Positions 11,364 through 23,970 are shown, counted from the stretch's first letter. The stretch: DNA of 64,000 nucleotides from Patagioenas fasciata (GCF_037038585.1 NC_092520.1:3114501-3178500); one strand, 5' to 3'. Translations and numbers: made by a program. The notes: generated by a model not told the origin, from the sequence alone.

Positions 11364-12996
11364 TGTTGACCACGTTGCCTCTTCCCGATGACTTTGTGTT
11401 GCAGATGGGTGTGGGTTCTTGGTTGGGAGTCCTGGATATTTGATTGTATTTTGTGGCCTTGGATAAGCCATAGAAACCCCTGGACTTACGGCTTGGAGGT
11501 CTTCAAGAAGTCCTTACCGTGTGGTTGACGTAGCAGATAGGTTAGCTGGTTGTGGTGCTCAAAGTGGTGTGGGTTTGGCCAAATTGGTCTGTGTTTTTCT
11601 TTTGGCACCAGGATAGACTTTGGTTTTGCTCCTTGCTCTGTGTTTTCTTGCTGTGCTTGTATATGTAGGAACTGCATTCCAGTGTAGCCTCTAGCTTCTG
11701 TGCATGTGAAAATAAGTTTATAGGTAGGGAAAGGCAGTGAGGTGACTCTTCCCTCCTTGGCTAAATGCAGTTTTTAAGAGCTCTGGCAGAGAGAATTCAA
11801 GCACCGGGGCTGGACTCACACCTTCCCAGTTGTTTGTGGCTGTGAGATGGGGTCTCATGAGATCTGATGTGTTTATAGGAAGAAAAGTGGAAAAACTGCT
11901 GTCAAATTTGCCCTGTTGCATCTTCTGGGTATTCGTGATTTGTGTATCACTGTTCTTCTGAGTTCTCATATTGTCTGGAAGGTTTTTTTTTTTTTTTTTT
12001 TAGTATGCTTGCTACTTAAAGAAATAAAATAAAACCACAACCCAAAACTTAAATATCATTTCTCCTGGCAATGATCCTAAGAGATTCTTTTGCTGCTTTT
12101 TGGAGGCTTGGTTTCACCCTGTTGACAGTCAGCTGCTCTGTCTTGTTTTTAAGTCTATAACCAGGGATGATCTTGGCTGTCGAGTGCTTTTCCTCTGGAA
12201 AAAGAGGCTTTTAAGGAGAGAAAACACTTCTAGGAGGCAGATGCTGTGCCAAAAATGCTCCTGGTTCTGAATCGCATATAGTGTTGGTGGGGTAGCTTGG
12301 CTGGAGCTCCCATGTGAATTGAAAAGTCACAGCTTGCGTTTGTGCAGCGTAAAACAAATTTCCTTTTGCAAAGTAGAAATGTTTGTGTTGTTTTTCCTCT
12401 TCAGTCTGAGTGATCACTTCTGAGCCAGCAGAAGTTTCCTTTGAGTAGATACCCGGGCACATCCATAGCAGAGGCTGTACTTGGGTTTTTAAGATTTTTG
12501 TCAGGAAAAGAAACAGCGGGACGTAATGTCTTGGCATGCACGCGTGTACTTAAATACTCAAAATGCCTTATTCCATATGCCTTGTGAAACCAGACATCAT
12601 GCTAAAAATCTACAGAAAGATTGCCATTGACTTAAATGTTTTTGATGGAAGCTGGGTCTGCTTGCACTGATCTGTTGTATCAAAAAATATCACTGGCAAC
12701 CTTCTGATTCTGCTTGGAGTTCCAGTTGTTTTTCTAGTGCTAGAGAGGAATTTCTTGTGTTTAAAGTACCTGTGCAGGGCTTAAAAATATGTCAGGTCTC
12801 TGAGTCAGTCTTATTGGGGTCTACACGAGGCCTCAACTTCCACTGTGTTGAGTAGAGAAATGGAGAGAACTTTGCTCATGTGGGAGCAAAAGAAGAAAGT
12901 CTTGAATTAGCTCCAGGCTATGCAAAACCAACGTATGAAGAACCTGATCCCATCAATAAAGTACATTTTCTTTTCTTTTGGACAAATCAACCTTAT
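11364..12996 (+). other. GDPD5 intron, proximal part
   Basis: Repeat-poor apart from a 19-base T run at 11983-12001. The frames at 11486-11969 and 12211-12537 on the reverse strand have no recognisable domain. Confidence 0.5.
11983..12001. repeat. Poly(T) tract, 19 bases
   Basis: An uninterrupted T run followed by tagtatgc. CR1 does not end in poly(A) and no SINE body is attached, so this is a plain homopolymer. Confidence 0.9.
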
Positions 12997-13163
12997 AATA
13001 GAATGATTTGGGGTGGAAGAGACCATCAAAGCTCATCCAGTGCCACCCCTGCCATGAGCAGGGACATCTTCACCAGCTCAGGTTGCTCAGAGCCCCGTCC
13101 AGCCTGGCCTGGGATGTCTCCAGGGATGGTTCATCCACCACCTCTCTGACCAACCTGGACCAG
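12997..13163 (-). mobile_element. CR1 LINE 3' end, group A, about 165 bp
   Basis: It starts with gaatgatttggggtggaag and continues through the tight group A block (gccatgagcagggacatctt, ggatgtctccagggatggtt). It stops abruptly after ccaacctggaccag. Confidence 0.92.
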
Positions 13164-13506
13164 TCCAAAAATTTCTGAGTACTCCCATCATTGGTGTTTA
13201 GTGATCTCTGGTCTGCGTGAGAGGACTCTTGGGGTGTACAGAAAGACTTTCCAAGATCCCAAGGTATTGAATGGGGAATAGGATGTTGGACATATGCTCA
13301 CTGTGTCCAGCTGATGTATTTTAGCCAAAATATTTAGGTGTATCTGTAAGGAACTAGCCAGGAAAATACCATAACTTGGGAGCCTATTTTCTTTATACGT
13401 AACAATGGTATATTGATGATAATGCCTGTAGTATCACCCTGTCTCTTGCCCTATAGTAACTCAGCCACTGCGAGCACAGATTAGAAGCAATTGTAGTATA
13501 ATATGT

Positions 13507-13637
13507 CATAGAATCATAGAATGTCCTGAGTTGGAAGGGACTCACAAGGACCATCGAGTCCAAGTCCTGTCCCTGCACAGGACACCCCACAGTTCACACC
13601 ATGTCTCTGAGGATGTTGTCCAGTCTCTTCTTGAATA
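13507..13637 (-). mobile_element. CR1 LINE 3' end, group E, about 130 bp
   Basis: The tail complement has two octamer units (catagaatcatagaatgtcc). It continues with gagttggaagggactcacaa and the ctgtccctgcacaggacacc block, shared with the copy ending at 32803. Confidence 0.88.
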
Positions 13638-14487
13638 TTGAATATTGACATGTTTTCCTGAGCATGATTTCAATAAAAAGAGGTACAGTGTACATGAGAG
13701 GTCATAAGTCTTGCAAAAATCCAGAGCTACCTGGGAAGGAAGGAATAGAGTATGTACATGTTATGGTTATAGTTTGTGCTGCCAGAGTTTTAATGATTGC
13801 TCTCCTTTTCCCCCAAATGTATGCAGATCAGGCTTTCGACTACACATTAAAAATTTACATGAAAATGAGCATTTTAATTGCAAGCTTGAGTTTGAAGTTT
13901 TTTGGGAGACTGCTTGCTGGAATTGTAATTATCTCTTGCTTTCCTCTGACCTTTGGAGAATGGAAGAGGGGGGCTGAAGGTGCCCAACCTGCATGCTTCA
14001 TCTCTTTTTAAAATTTTGAACATCTGCAAAATTCCTGTTTCTATTGCGTGCCTTCGGCTTTAATGGCAAGATCCCCTTTCACTTTTTTAAATTTTTAATG
14101 TATTTTTTTGTTTGTTTTTTAACTAAAAGTATATGAAAGAGAAGAAATGGTCTTGCTGAGATCCAAACCATTATAATCTACAGCTGGTGTGAGGAGGCAA
14201 TTTCTGGTCTAACTACAGCTTGTTCATCAGGTATTCAACCAAAGAAGTTCTTATGAAGCCAGTGCATCATCTTAATGGGATCCTGAACACAAAAACTCTT
14301 GGTAAATAAGCTTTGTTTTGTAGTTGCTATATGGGCTTCTAAAGGCCTGAAGTTCAGATGGCAGCTTCCAAGGTAGCTCCCACGATACTGTTGGATTGCC
14401 AGCAATTAAAACCAAGAAAATGGCACTGCTAATTGCAGTGTATAAACACAAAACTCTGTGCACATTTTCACCTGGGTTGAACTTCTG
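13638..14487. other. Non-coding intronic DNA
   Basis: AT-rich, with T-rich runs around 14083-14120. The 115-codon forward frame at 13664-14011 is hydrophobic and has no recognisable domain, so I treat it as chance. Confidence 0.4.
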
Positions 14488-14956
14488 TCTGGGCCCCTCA
14501 GTTCAGGAAAGAGATTGAAGTGCTGGAGTGGATCCAGAGAACAGCAACAAGACTGGGGAAGGGACTTGAACACAAGGCCTATGGGGAGAGGCTGAGGGAG
14601 CTGGGCTTGTTCAGTCTGGAGAAGAGGAGGCTTAGAGGTGAGCTCAGCACTCTCTAGAACGACCTGAAGGGCAGTTCTAGCCAGGGGGGATTGGGCTCTT
14701 CTCCCAGGCAGTCAGCAATAGGACAAGGGGGCATGGGCTTCAACTCTGCCAGGGGAAATTGAGGCTGGAGATTAGAAAGCAATTCTGTGCAGAGAGAGTG
14801 GTCAGCATTGGAATGGCTGCCCAGGGAGGTGCTGGACTCACCGGCCCTGGAGGTTTTGAAACTGAGATTGGCCATGGCACTTAGTGCCATGATCTGGTCA
14901 ATGGACTGGGTGATCTCTGAGGTCTTTTCCAACCCAGTCCATTCTGTGATTCTGTG
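14488..14956 (+). mobile_element. CR1 LINE 3' end, group C, about 470 bp, young
   Basis: It begins at tctgggcccctcagttcagg in the ORF2 C-terminus and ends ccattctgtgattctgtg. It is nearly identical over about 300 bp to the copy ending at 24603. It lacks about 25 bp next to the tail that the other copy keeps (agctggaccaaggcttggac). Confidence 0.93.
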
Positions 14957-15671
14957 TAACCCCAGGATAGCTCTTGTTCCTGGGGTTGGCTGCAGCATCT
15001 TTTAAAATCTACCCAGCAATGTTGCAGGATCAGTATCCACGTGGGAGCCGTTGCTGGGGCTGCATTGTAAAAAAACATGAAGTTAAATCTATCAACTGGT
15101 TTTGTTCATGTTTGCGATGTGGGGTTTTTTTATTGCTTCCAAAACCATGTAGTCTGTACGCAGCAAATAACACACCTGGGAAATTATCTTAGGTGGGAGT
15201 GAGGAAAGACACATTCTGCAGGAGAAAATTGCAGTGGTAATTTTTTACCTGTCCAACAGTCAGAAGCCGCCACTTTTGTTGTCGCATTTTTTTTTTGGTT
15301 ACTGTGTACTGAAAGATCTTGGCATCTTTATTTATACTATTCAGTTCCCTGTCAAATAGGATAAAATATTGTCACTGTTTGCAAAGAGGTTTGGCTTCCC
15401 TGTTTAGCAGGCACAGCTGATACTGAACTTTCCAACCGCAAAACCTTCTGAGATACAAGCTGAACCAGACAAAACGTATAATAACTGTGATTTCTTCTTG
15501 TCTCCCCCATTTCCCTTGGAAGCTTCCCACAAAACTGTCTTTTCATCCAGGAAATTATCAAGGATAGATGCCTGGTTTGGTTGTATATGCTAGGAAGGGC
15601 CATCATCACCAGGGAATGAACCCAAAACTGGCAGTTTTGGATCCCAGGTGGGTGAAACTGCAAAATATAAG
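14957..15671. other. Non-coding intronic DNA
   Basis: It contains a T run near 15288-15297 and otherwise unremarkable single-copy sequence. The reverse frame at 15352-15837 is partly the antisense of the adjacent CR1. Confidence 0.45.
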
Positions 15672-16437
15672 AAGGGCAAGTGTAGAGTCTTGGATCTGGG
15701 CAGGAACAACCCCAGGTTCCAGTGTAAGTTGGGGAACGAGCTGTTGGAGAGCAGTGTAGGGGAAAGGGACCTGGGGGTCCTGGGGACAGCAGGATGACCA
15801 TGAGCCAGCACTGGGCCCTTGTGGCCAGGAAGGCCAATGGTACCTGGGGTGGGTTAGAAGGGGGTGGTCAGTAGGTCAGAGAGGTTCTCCTGCCCCTCTG
15901 CTCTGCCCTGGGGAGACCACCCCTGGAATATTGTGTCCAGTTGTAGCCCCTCAGTTCCAGAAGGACAGGGAACTGCTGGAGAGAGTCCAGCGTAGGGCAA
16001 CAAAGATGCTGAAGGGAGTGGAGCATCTCCCGTGTGAGGAAAGGCTGAGGGAGCTGGGGCTCTTTAGTTTGGAGGAGACTGAGGGGTGACCTCATTAATG
16101 TTTATAAATATATAAAGGGTGAGTGTCAGGAGGATGGAGCCAGGCTCTTCTTGGTGGCAAACAATGATAGGACAAGGGGCAATGGGTTCAAACTGGAACA
16201 CAGGAGGTTCCACTGAAATTTGAGAAGAAACTTGTTCCTGGTGAGGGTGTCAGAGCCTGGCCCAGGCTGCCCAGGGAGGTTGTGGAGTCTCCTTCTCTGC
16301 AGACATTCAAACCCGCCTGGACACCTTCCTGTGGAACCTCAGCTGGGTGTTCCTGCTCCATGGGGGGATTGCACTGGATGAGCTTTCCAGGTCCCTTCCA
16401 ATCCCTGACATTCTGGGATTCTGTGATCCCTGTGATT
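15672..16437 (+). mobile_element. CR1 LINE, group B, about 765 bp
   Basis: It starts in ORF2 at agggcaagtgtagagtcttg and runs to gacattctgggattctgtga. The last CR1-like bases are duplicated (ctgtgatccctgtgat). It contains the ORF2 end (gaaaggctgagggagctggg) and the group B 3' UTR. It is the inverted partner of 9584-10326 across the GDPD5 exon. Confidence 0.93.
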
Positions 16438-17587
16438 TTCTGTTCTTCAGTGTCATCTCCAATATTCAAATGAAGGTCTTTTCATGAGCTCTCCGCGAGT
16501 GATGCACTTCATGGTACTTGTACAACCTCTTTTCTTCCCATTTCTCTTGTAAACACCCCTGAAAGGACATGTGTGAGAGATTAAATCTTGTACATACAGA
16601 AATCCCCCTGTTTTCTGAATGCTCTAATCCCACAGGTGTTACCTGAGCATCTAAGAAACCACATCCTTGTTCAAAATGTGGCGAGATGGTGAAACTTGAG
16701 CTAAGATGCACATCCAAGCTCAAGTCGGGATTTCTTTGGAAGCCTTGAGTGTGTTCAGGACTGCTGGTCAATGAAACATGGGTCTGCAGGTTTGCATTTT
16801 GGGTGTAACATTGAAGTTTTGTCGTCCTTAGGCACACAGCTTGTTCAGAACCAGCTTAAAAAAACTCTCTTACCATTCAGTGTGGCTTTGTAGAGCTGAT
16901 GCATATATGAACATGGTCTGTTTAAAGCCCTTACACTTGCCTTTCTGCCTTGGGAACCACATTTTCCAATGAGTGTCCCAGAAACTTCATGTTTTTAAAG
17001 TGTTTTGTTTTGGTTTTCTTTTGGTTTGGTTTGTGTTTTTTGTTTGTTTTTTTTCTCTCCCCACATCCAAAGCATTGTCCCCTTCTTTTCTCAGAAATCC
17101 CTGCTAGTTACTGATGGGACCAGCATAGGGACCTGGTCCAAGAGCTGGAAATGCTGGTTGGTTGTACCCACCAGCTTCTGGCATTGGGAGAGCAACTCCT
17201 GCAACCCTTGATTCCAGCACCGCTGTTGGGTGGCATTTCTCCCCTGTTGTTTTTATACCCCATTTGTATGTGCCAGCAAGTGTTCTTCATTTAATTTTTT
17301 GTTATCCTCTCCCTGAACTTGTGTCCTGGTGTGTCATCTTATGGTCCTATATGGTTTTTCTAGTCCTTCTAGTAGCTGCTGCAGTGTTTTGCTCTCTACT
17401 TCCATCCTCTTCTGACAGTAATACTCGGTAACGGGAGGAGAGATGTTTCCTTGTTGCTGTTGCTTCCAAGACTTGCTACTCCCATTTGTGAAGAGCGGTC
17501 AAGCCTGCAGCAATGCCTGGTGGTGTCAGCTCTTCTGAACCCAGCAGCAGATGCTCACCACTTTGTAGAGTTCAGGATCTGCTGTGT
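16438..17587. other. Non-coding intronic DNA with a T/G-rich tract
   Basis: The 123-codon reverse frame at 16466-16837 shows no domain. The only structured element is the TTTG-rich tract described separately. Confidence 0.4.
17000..17061. repeat. (TTTG)n-like simple repeat
   Basis: About 60 bp of imperfect TTTG/TTTTG units (tgttttgttttggttttc and onward) grade into a T run and then ctctcc. A similar tract lies at 38906-38950. Confidence 0.8.
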
Positions 17588-17950
17588 TATAGAATCACAG
17601 AACAGTTTGGGTTGGAAGGAGCTTTGAAGCTCATCCAGTGCCACCCCTGCCATGAGCAGGGACATCTTTACCAGCTCAGGTTGCTCAGAGCCCCGTCCAG
17701 CCTGGCCTGGGATGTCTCCAGGGATGGTTCATCCACCACCTCTCTGGCCAACCTGGGACAGTGTCTCACCACAAAAAATTTCTTCCTCATGTCTGGCCTA
17801 AATCTCCCTCCTTCAGTTTAAAACCATCACCCCTTGTCCTATCACAACAGACCCTGCTCAGAAATGTGTCCCCATCTTTCTTATGGGCACCTTTTAAGTC
17901 TGGAAAGGCCGCACTAAGGTGTCCCTGGAGCTTCACTTCTCCAGGCTGAA
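17588..17950 (-). mobile_element. CR1 LINE 3' end, group A, about 365 bp
   Basis: It runs from tatagaatcacagaacagtt to cacttctccaggctgaat. On the reverse strand the block ggacaaggggtgatggtttt and the ORF2 end are present. It lacks the last part of ORF2 seen in the copies at 6648 and 59290. Confidence 0.93.
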
Positions 17951-20320
17951 TCAACGTGACCTCCTATATTTAGTGTGTGAAGTGGCATAAATCCTTTTGG
18001 CAGCGTTGTGTTTTTTCTGTGTGACTGGATAAACTGAGGCACAGAAGTCAAGCTGTTGTGAAATGACTCGATGGTGGCCACCACCAATGAATCTTGAATC
18101 CCATAATCATCTTAACATGGACATTTCTCTCTGCTACTTGAGGTATTCCTGATGTTCCTAGCTGCTGCCTGCTGGTTTGAAGGTGAGGAGCTAGGGACAC
18201 TGTGGATGTGGGACACTGTGGACGATGCCACCAGGAATCACAGCTAACTTGGTGGGTTGCACTTATGTTCTCTGCAGTTTTAACTTGTCTGCCTGTAAAT
18301 CCAGGCTCTGGGTAATATTATAAGTGGCCCCTGAGCAGGGCCGACCCTTTTTATAGGTGATTGATTAGCTCATATAGCAACAGCTTGCACAATTTCCAAT
18401 ACTTTGTCACTGCTATTTTATTCAGAAACTTTGAAGTGATCCATGCGTGAGCTCCCTGTGATAAACAACCCGGCCAGCGCCCCTCAGATACACAAAGGTG
18501 CCTTGTGACTTTTCCAACATTATTGGCCTCCGGGGTTTAATTCAGTTTGCGGCATTTCCTTTTTATAGCTGCCAGATGTGCTCCCTCCAACTGTTTTTCC
18601 TTTATACATTATACTAATTATCTGGGTGAAAAAGAATGTTGCTGGAGCCCATCATCTCTCCTTCCTGTTTGCTCTTTTCAGACACAGTAGATGCTGCTGC
18701 TTCTCTCCTACTTGAAGCCACTGTGTGTGTTGTCTCGTCTTAAATTATAATTGGGGAAGGTGACCTCAATATTACTGGATGTCAGTAGGTTGTTTGCATC
18801 AAGAAACCCACTGAGGATGCACCAGAAAGTCTCCAAGAGGCTGGTGAAGCTCCAAAACCATGGAATAGCAAACCAAGAGAAGATGGTCAGGTTGGACCTT
18901 TACCAACCCTTGTTTTCTTTCTGGGTTGCAGTGAAAACCAACCTGGAACTAGCACCTTAAACAGGGCTGATAATTAGTGTGTGTGTGTAGTCTGGGTAGG
19001 CAAATGGATCTGAGGGCTGATAGCCAAGTGCTGTCTGTGCAGGAAAAAATGGCTTTGGGTGTTTGAGGATAGGCAAAGACAGACAGGAACTACACCCTAA
19101 AGTTAGGGAAGGCTATAGGTTAAAGAAGGACTTTTAAACATCCTTAGACAAGCCAGGACAAAACCAACTTGTCCTGTTTCTGATATTCAGGAAATCTCCA
19201 TGTTTCTTTTGTCCTTACTCCAGCAGCCACCAGAGGAGAGATGGCTCTTTAATTTTACTTTGTTATCTTTTTTTCCTTTCTTTTCCTCTATCTCTGGTTC
19301 CCAGACAGAAGTCTAGGCTGCCTGTGCTTCCCAGGAAATCTGTCACATGTTATCAGGGGGTTTAGCCAAGCCTTTCCTAGAAAGTATTTGGAAAGCGATG
19401 ACTTCAGACTCACCGTGCTCAGCTTGGGGAAGAAGAAAGGTTGCGAGCAGATACGGTTGATGTCTTGAAGCCCTTGAAGATAAGCGCTGCTGAAGGAGGA
19501 CACTTGAAAGGCTCAGATAGTTGGCTGCGAGGGAACTGATTTCTGACCTATTATTGGAATGAGCTTCTTGAGAGAGGTGGGAACAGAGTTTGAGGGTTTC
19601 CAGGGGTGGCTGATGGAAGAGATGGGAGGAAGCTACAACCAGTTATGTGCTCAGAAAGCTGATCTGAGGCTTGGAATTTGTGGTTGTCACCAAAACAGCA
19701 ACCAAAAAATGACCTCAGGTGCTGTGCTTTAGATTAAGATTCATCCTGATAATTTTTCTTGAGGTTTCTCTCTGAATTCCTCCTTGTATGGTTATGATCA
19801 TGTAAGTGTTCCCATGCCAATCATCCAGATCTTTGATACTTGGGGAAGAAAGGGCTCCATGGGTCTCTTGCCTCCTGATGCAGCGTGTCCTATCTGGGAT
19901 ACTGCAGTGCAAGACTTATTGAATATATGTGTTTCCTTTGTAATGCTTTATATTATTTTTTCAAATCTGGATAATGCAAATGTGTTTTCTTAGTCCATTG
20001 ATCAGCTACCGACGTGTTTAAGGCAGAAGGCGCTTTAGCTAGCGCATCCCTCTCCCCATGGCTACCACCCTATAAGTGGCTGCACGGAGCAATTAAAGCA
20101 ACCCAGCAAGGATCAGAGCTACCCTCAATTTCTGCTCATGATTCTGCTGCTGTGTTATAGAACATAACCAGTTTATTATAAATACTGTGTGTTGTGGCAC
20201 ATGTTGAGCTGTTGGAGTATGCTATTGTGTGGGCATGTTGTGGTCCTAGCAAAGAGATGGGGACCGCTCGGGAATGTGTAAGAGGGGTGGAGAAATACAC
20301 AAATGCTCACAGCCAGGTTA
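17951..20320. other. Single-copy non-coding DNA
   Basis: The stretch 18300-18720 is compact, not repeat-like, and has few runs of low complexity, so it is a candidate conserved non-coding element. 19400-19650 may contain a very old CR1 remnant (ggaatgagcttcttgagaga resembles the 3' UTR of group A/D), but it is too diverged to call. A short GT run sits at 18978-18990. Confidence 0.35.
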
Positions 20321-20980
20321 TCACAGAATCACAGAACGGTTTGGAAGGGATCTTCAAAGCTTATTTAGTGCCACCCCTGCCATGACAGGGACATCTTCAC
20401 CAGCTCAGGTTGCTCAGAGGCCCGTCCAGCCTGGCCTGGGATGTTTCCAGGGATGGTTCATCCACCACTTCTCTGGACAACCTGGGCCAGGCTCTCACCA
20501 CCCTCAGTGGAAGCAATTCCTTCCTTAGGTCTGGCCTGAATCTCCCCTCCTGTAGTTTAAAACCATCACCCCTTGTCCTATCACAACAGGCTCTGCTCAA
20601 AAGCCTGTCCCAGTCTTTCTTATTGTCCCCTTTTAAGTCTGGAAAGGCTACACTAAGGTCTCCCTGGAGCTTCTCTTCTCCAGCTGAACACCCAAACTCT
20701 CTCAGCCTGTCCTCTCAGCAGAGGTGATTGTTTTCCATTGATCCCTCCATCCCTAACCTGGATTGACACCGGGGGTTGCCCTGACCCATGTGCAGGACCT
20801 TGCACGTGGCCTTGTTGAACCTCGTGAGGTTCACATGGACCCACTTGTTGAGCTTGTCCCGGTCCCTCTGGATGGATCTTGTCCCTCAGGTGTGTCACCT
20901 GCACCACTCAGCTTGGGGTCATCTGCAAACCTGATCCCACTATGTCACTGAAGATATTAAACAGTGCTGGTCCCGGCCCT
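20321..20980 (-). mobile_element. CR1 LINE, group A, about 660 bp, internally deleted
   Basis: The 3' end is at the left (tcacagaatcacagaacggt). After the ORF2 end (cctctcagcagagg) the sequence jumps to an upstream ORF2 region. On the reverse strand that region encodes [20 protein letters not shown] and NPRCQSRLG. Compared with the long copy at 34095-34910, several hundred bp between these two parts are missing. Confidence 0.92.
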
Positions 20981-22391
20981 TTCTGCAAGCAGCATCATTT
21001 AAACATCAGCGGTGCTCACTTAGAGTTGGGAAAATGCTGTAAGCAAGATTAGAAGACAAATTGCCCTTTATAATCTAAATAAATGCCTCATGTAGATGCC
21101 CTGTGGTATGAGAGGTGAAGACAGTGGGTTAGTTACAGCTGCTTTTATTTCAGAGATGGTGTTTTTACACTGCATGTCTCTTAATCCTCTGTTTAAATAA
21201 ACACAAGGTGCCTGAACTGTGTAGATACGGGAGGAGAGATGACAGGGGAGTATCTAATACTTGTAATGCCTATCCCTGCCTTTAAAATATCTATTTCTGC
21301 TCATGTAGCTGCAAGTCAGTATAAATGAGATATCAAATTCTTCCTAATGAATTGGGTGTCTGCTGCTAAAATTTATTCCTTTAAAGTGAAATGTGGATGA
21401 TTCAAGATGGTCTGTCTGGTTAAAGACATCACGTGGCCTTGAACTGAGGTTTCTGATGGCTTTTTCGGGTCCTGTTGTGAAAAGACAAATGAGGACCTGT
21501 GATCCGTCTGCATAATGGATTGCCATGCTGTGTCTGCGATACGTGTACTAATTCACTTTATAGTGAAATACTCTTGTAATTCCCGCTGGGTGAGAGCTGT
21601 TAAATGACCTGAACAGATGATTTAAGCCACGTTGATGTGATATATGTGTTACTATAGGCTTTGGAGCTGGGACTTTGCTGGGTCTTCAGTGCTAATCCCC
21701 AGACAACCAAAGGTCACTGGTCACAGAAATTGCTTGCTTTGCTGAAAACCACTATTAGAGGATGGGTGAATGTGGCCTTTTTCCATGTAGTTTCAATTTG
21801 TTAAAGACTCTAGGTCTGAAGCCACAGAAGTTTTTGATTTGAAAAGAGGCTCTTTGAAGTCAGTTTGATTTGAGGTTGGGCACTAAGGCACTGGATGCTG
21901 CACATTGGATTCTCTTGACTCAAGGAGATGCCTGGGAGTCAGGGAAAAGCAGAGACCTCTCCTTGTGTCTGGGGTTGGAGGTGATTCTCTTGGGGCACAG
22001 ACACCATTCAAGTGTTGTCTTGCTCAGCGATGTTGGGATTCATCTCCTGAAGTGCATTTAAAGCTTTGACAGTGATGGAAGTTTCTTTCCACAGTGGGGA
22101 AGAAAAAGGCAGGATTTCTCCCAATATTCCCTAAGGCCATCTGCCAAGGAAGATCTCGTCTGAAGTGTGACTGCAGCCAGCCTTCAAGGCTAAACTGAAT
22201 TTACACAGGACATCATGCTGTTGTGTTAGAAGATGTTTTTTCTCTCTTCTGTTGCATTGTCTTCTCATTGCATATTCTGTAAAGCAGATCTGAGGTCAGC
22301 TGAGCCAAACAGGGATTGCAGTTACTGTGGACAGTGTTGTCAGACGAGACTGTAAAGAGTGTTACAGGGTCTATCTGGGAATGGTGTGTTT
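20981..22391. other. Single-copy non-coding DNA
   Basis: No repeat, exon or RNA gene that I can support. Frames are short and lie on both strands. Confidence 0.45.
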
Positions 22392-22950
22392 TCACAGAAT
22401 CCTAGAATGTCGGGGATTGAAAGGGACCTGGAAAGCTCACCCAGTGCAATCCCCCCATGGAGCAGGAACACCCAGCTGAGGTTCCACAGGAAGGTGTCCA
22501 GGCGGGTTTGAATGTCTGCAGAGAAGGAGACTCCACAACCTCCCTGGGCAGCCTGGGCCAGGCTCTGACACCCTCACCAAGAACAAGTTTCTTCTCGTAT
22601 TTTAGTGGAACCTCCTGTGTTCCAGTTTGTACCCATTGCCCTTTGTCCTATCATTGGTTGTCACCGGGAAGAGCCTGGCTCCATCCTCCTGACACTCTCC
22701 CTTTCCATACTGATCACCATGAATGAGTCACCGCTCAGTCTCCTTTTCTCCAGCTCCAGAGCCCCAGCTCCCTCAGCCTTTCCTCACACGGGAGATGCTC
22801 CACTCCCTTCAGCATCTTGGTGGCTGTGCTGGACTCTCTGCAGCAGTTCCCTGTCCTTCTGGAACTGAGGGGCCACAACTGGACACAATATTCCAGGGGT
22901 GGTCTCCCCAGGGCAGAGTAGAGGGGAGGGAATCTCTCTTGACTTACTAC
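22392..22950 (-). mobile_element. CR1 LINE, group B, about 560 bp
   Basis: It begins ttcacagaatcctagaatgt and contains gaggttccacaggaaggtgt and cctcacacgggagatgctcc. It ends after ctctcttgacttactac, which corresponds to the ORF2 segment encoding the LYSALVRP region. Confidence 0.93.
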
Positions 22951-23970
22951 TTTTGGTCTTCACGAAAAAGCGAGACCTCTCTTAGACTGGGCAGGAGTCC
23001 CATGGTAGATTGACAAGGAACAAAGACATGTTCCAGGCTCAGAAATTAGGCTTAACCTGCTAGTAACCTGCTTATTCTTGAGATGTATATCCTCAGTGCC
23101 TAGGAAGGTTGGGATGAACCTGCCACAGGGCAAAGCTGATGCTGAAGCCATTCCCTGCTTAGGTGAGCCTGCAGAAGACCATTGCTGGTCACTTCTAGAT
23201 CCTACTTTGGTGATACAAGCCCAGAAATCTTGACCAAAAGGCCAGGCTGCATTAAAAATCACGGTCTATTCAATAAATACAGTTTTGGCCTTAATAGGTT
23301 GGAGTAATGTTTTTCCTCTAAAGCCATTTTTCAGTACAAATAGTTGGTCAATGATCACAGATACTGTGGCCTCTGTAAATTCCTGGTTGCTCCATGTGAA
23401 AGATGCTTCCTACTTCAGCAACGCTTGTTTAAAGGATGGGAAATCCAAGTCCTTAAAACGTCAGGAAAGCCACAGTATTTGATAATTTTCTGCCTGGGGC
23501 TGCCTAAAACTGTCAGGGTGAGGATGTTTGACTAATGCTAAATCTCTGGCTTAGTCCTGATGCGGGCAAAATGCCTGTGGGAGGGAGCCTGCAAAACCCA
23601 TTGACTGTTGTGCCGAGTTGGGATTATGGGCTCAGACTGGGTGATTAGCGTGCCCTAGGATTTATAACGCTTTGTAGGTGTCAAAGGGTTTTTTCTACTG
23701 CAGAGCATCTGCAAAATGTGTTTCAGGCTGTAAACAGCCAGCAGGGAACTGAAGCTGCATCTGGAGAAAAGGGGGAGGCAGGCAGGTGGGAGACATGGGA
23801 AAATTGGGGAGAAAGAGGTATTTTTGGGTCATGGTCCCTTAGAGCTTTGCGAACAAGAGCTGATGGCTCTGTCTGTTGGGTTTTGCCAAGGATTTTCCCT
23901 GGGCATCTGGGTACAGCAATGTCCTAGTCTAAAGGTGGTGGTGTGCAACCACTCCTGCAAAATCTTGATC
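22951..23970. other. Single-copy non-coding DNA
   Basis: Nothing identified. The piece 23150-23300 ends in attcaataaatacagttttg and could be read as a polyadenylation-like site, but no transcript context supports it. Confidence 0.4.

Noticed and set aside
11983..12001. Poly(T) as the tail of an inverted SINE or processed retrocopy
   Set aside because: No SINE body, gene-like sequence or target-site duplication is visible beside it.
17322..17400. Possible second ERVL LTR scrap (ctagtagctgctgcagtgtt)
   Set aside because: Match is limited to about 25 bp and not continued on either side.
19400..19650. Possible ancient CR1 remnant
   Set aside because: Only scattered resemblance (ggaatgagcttcttgagaga); too diverged to support by eye.
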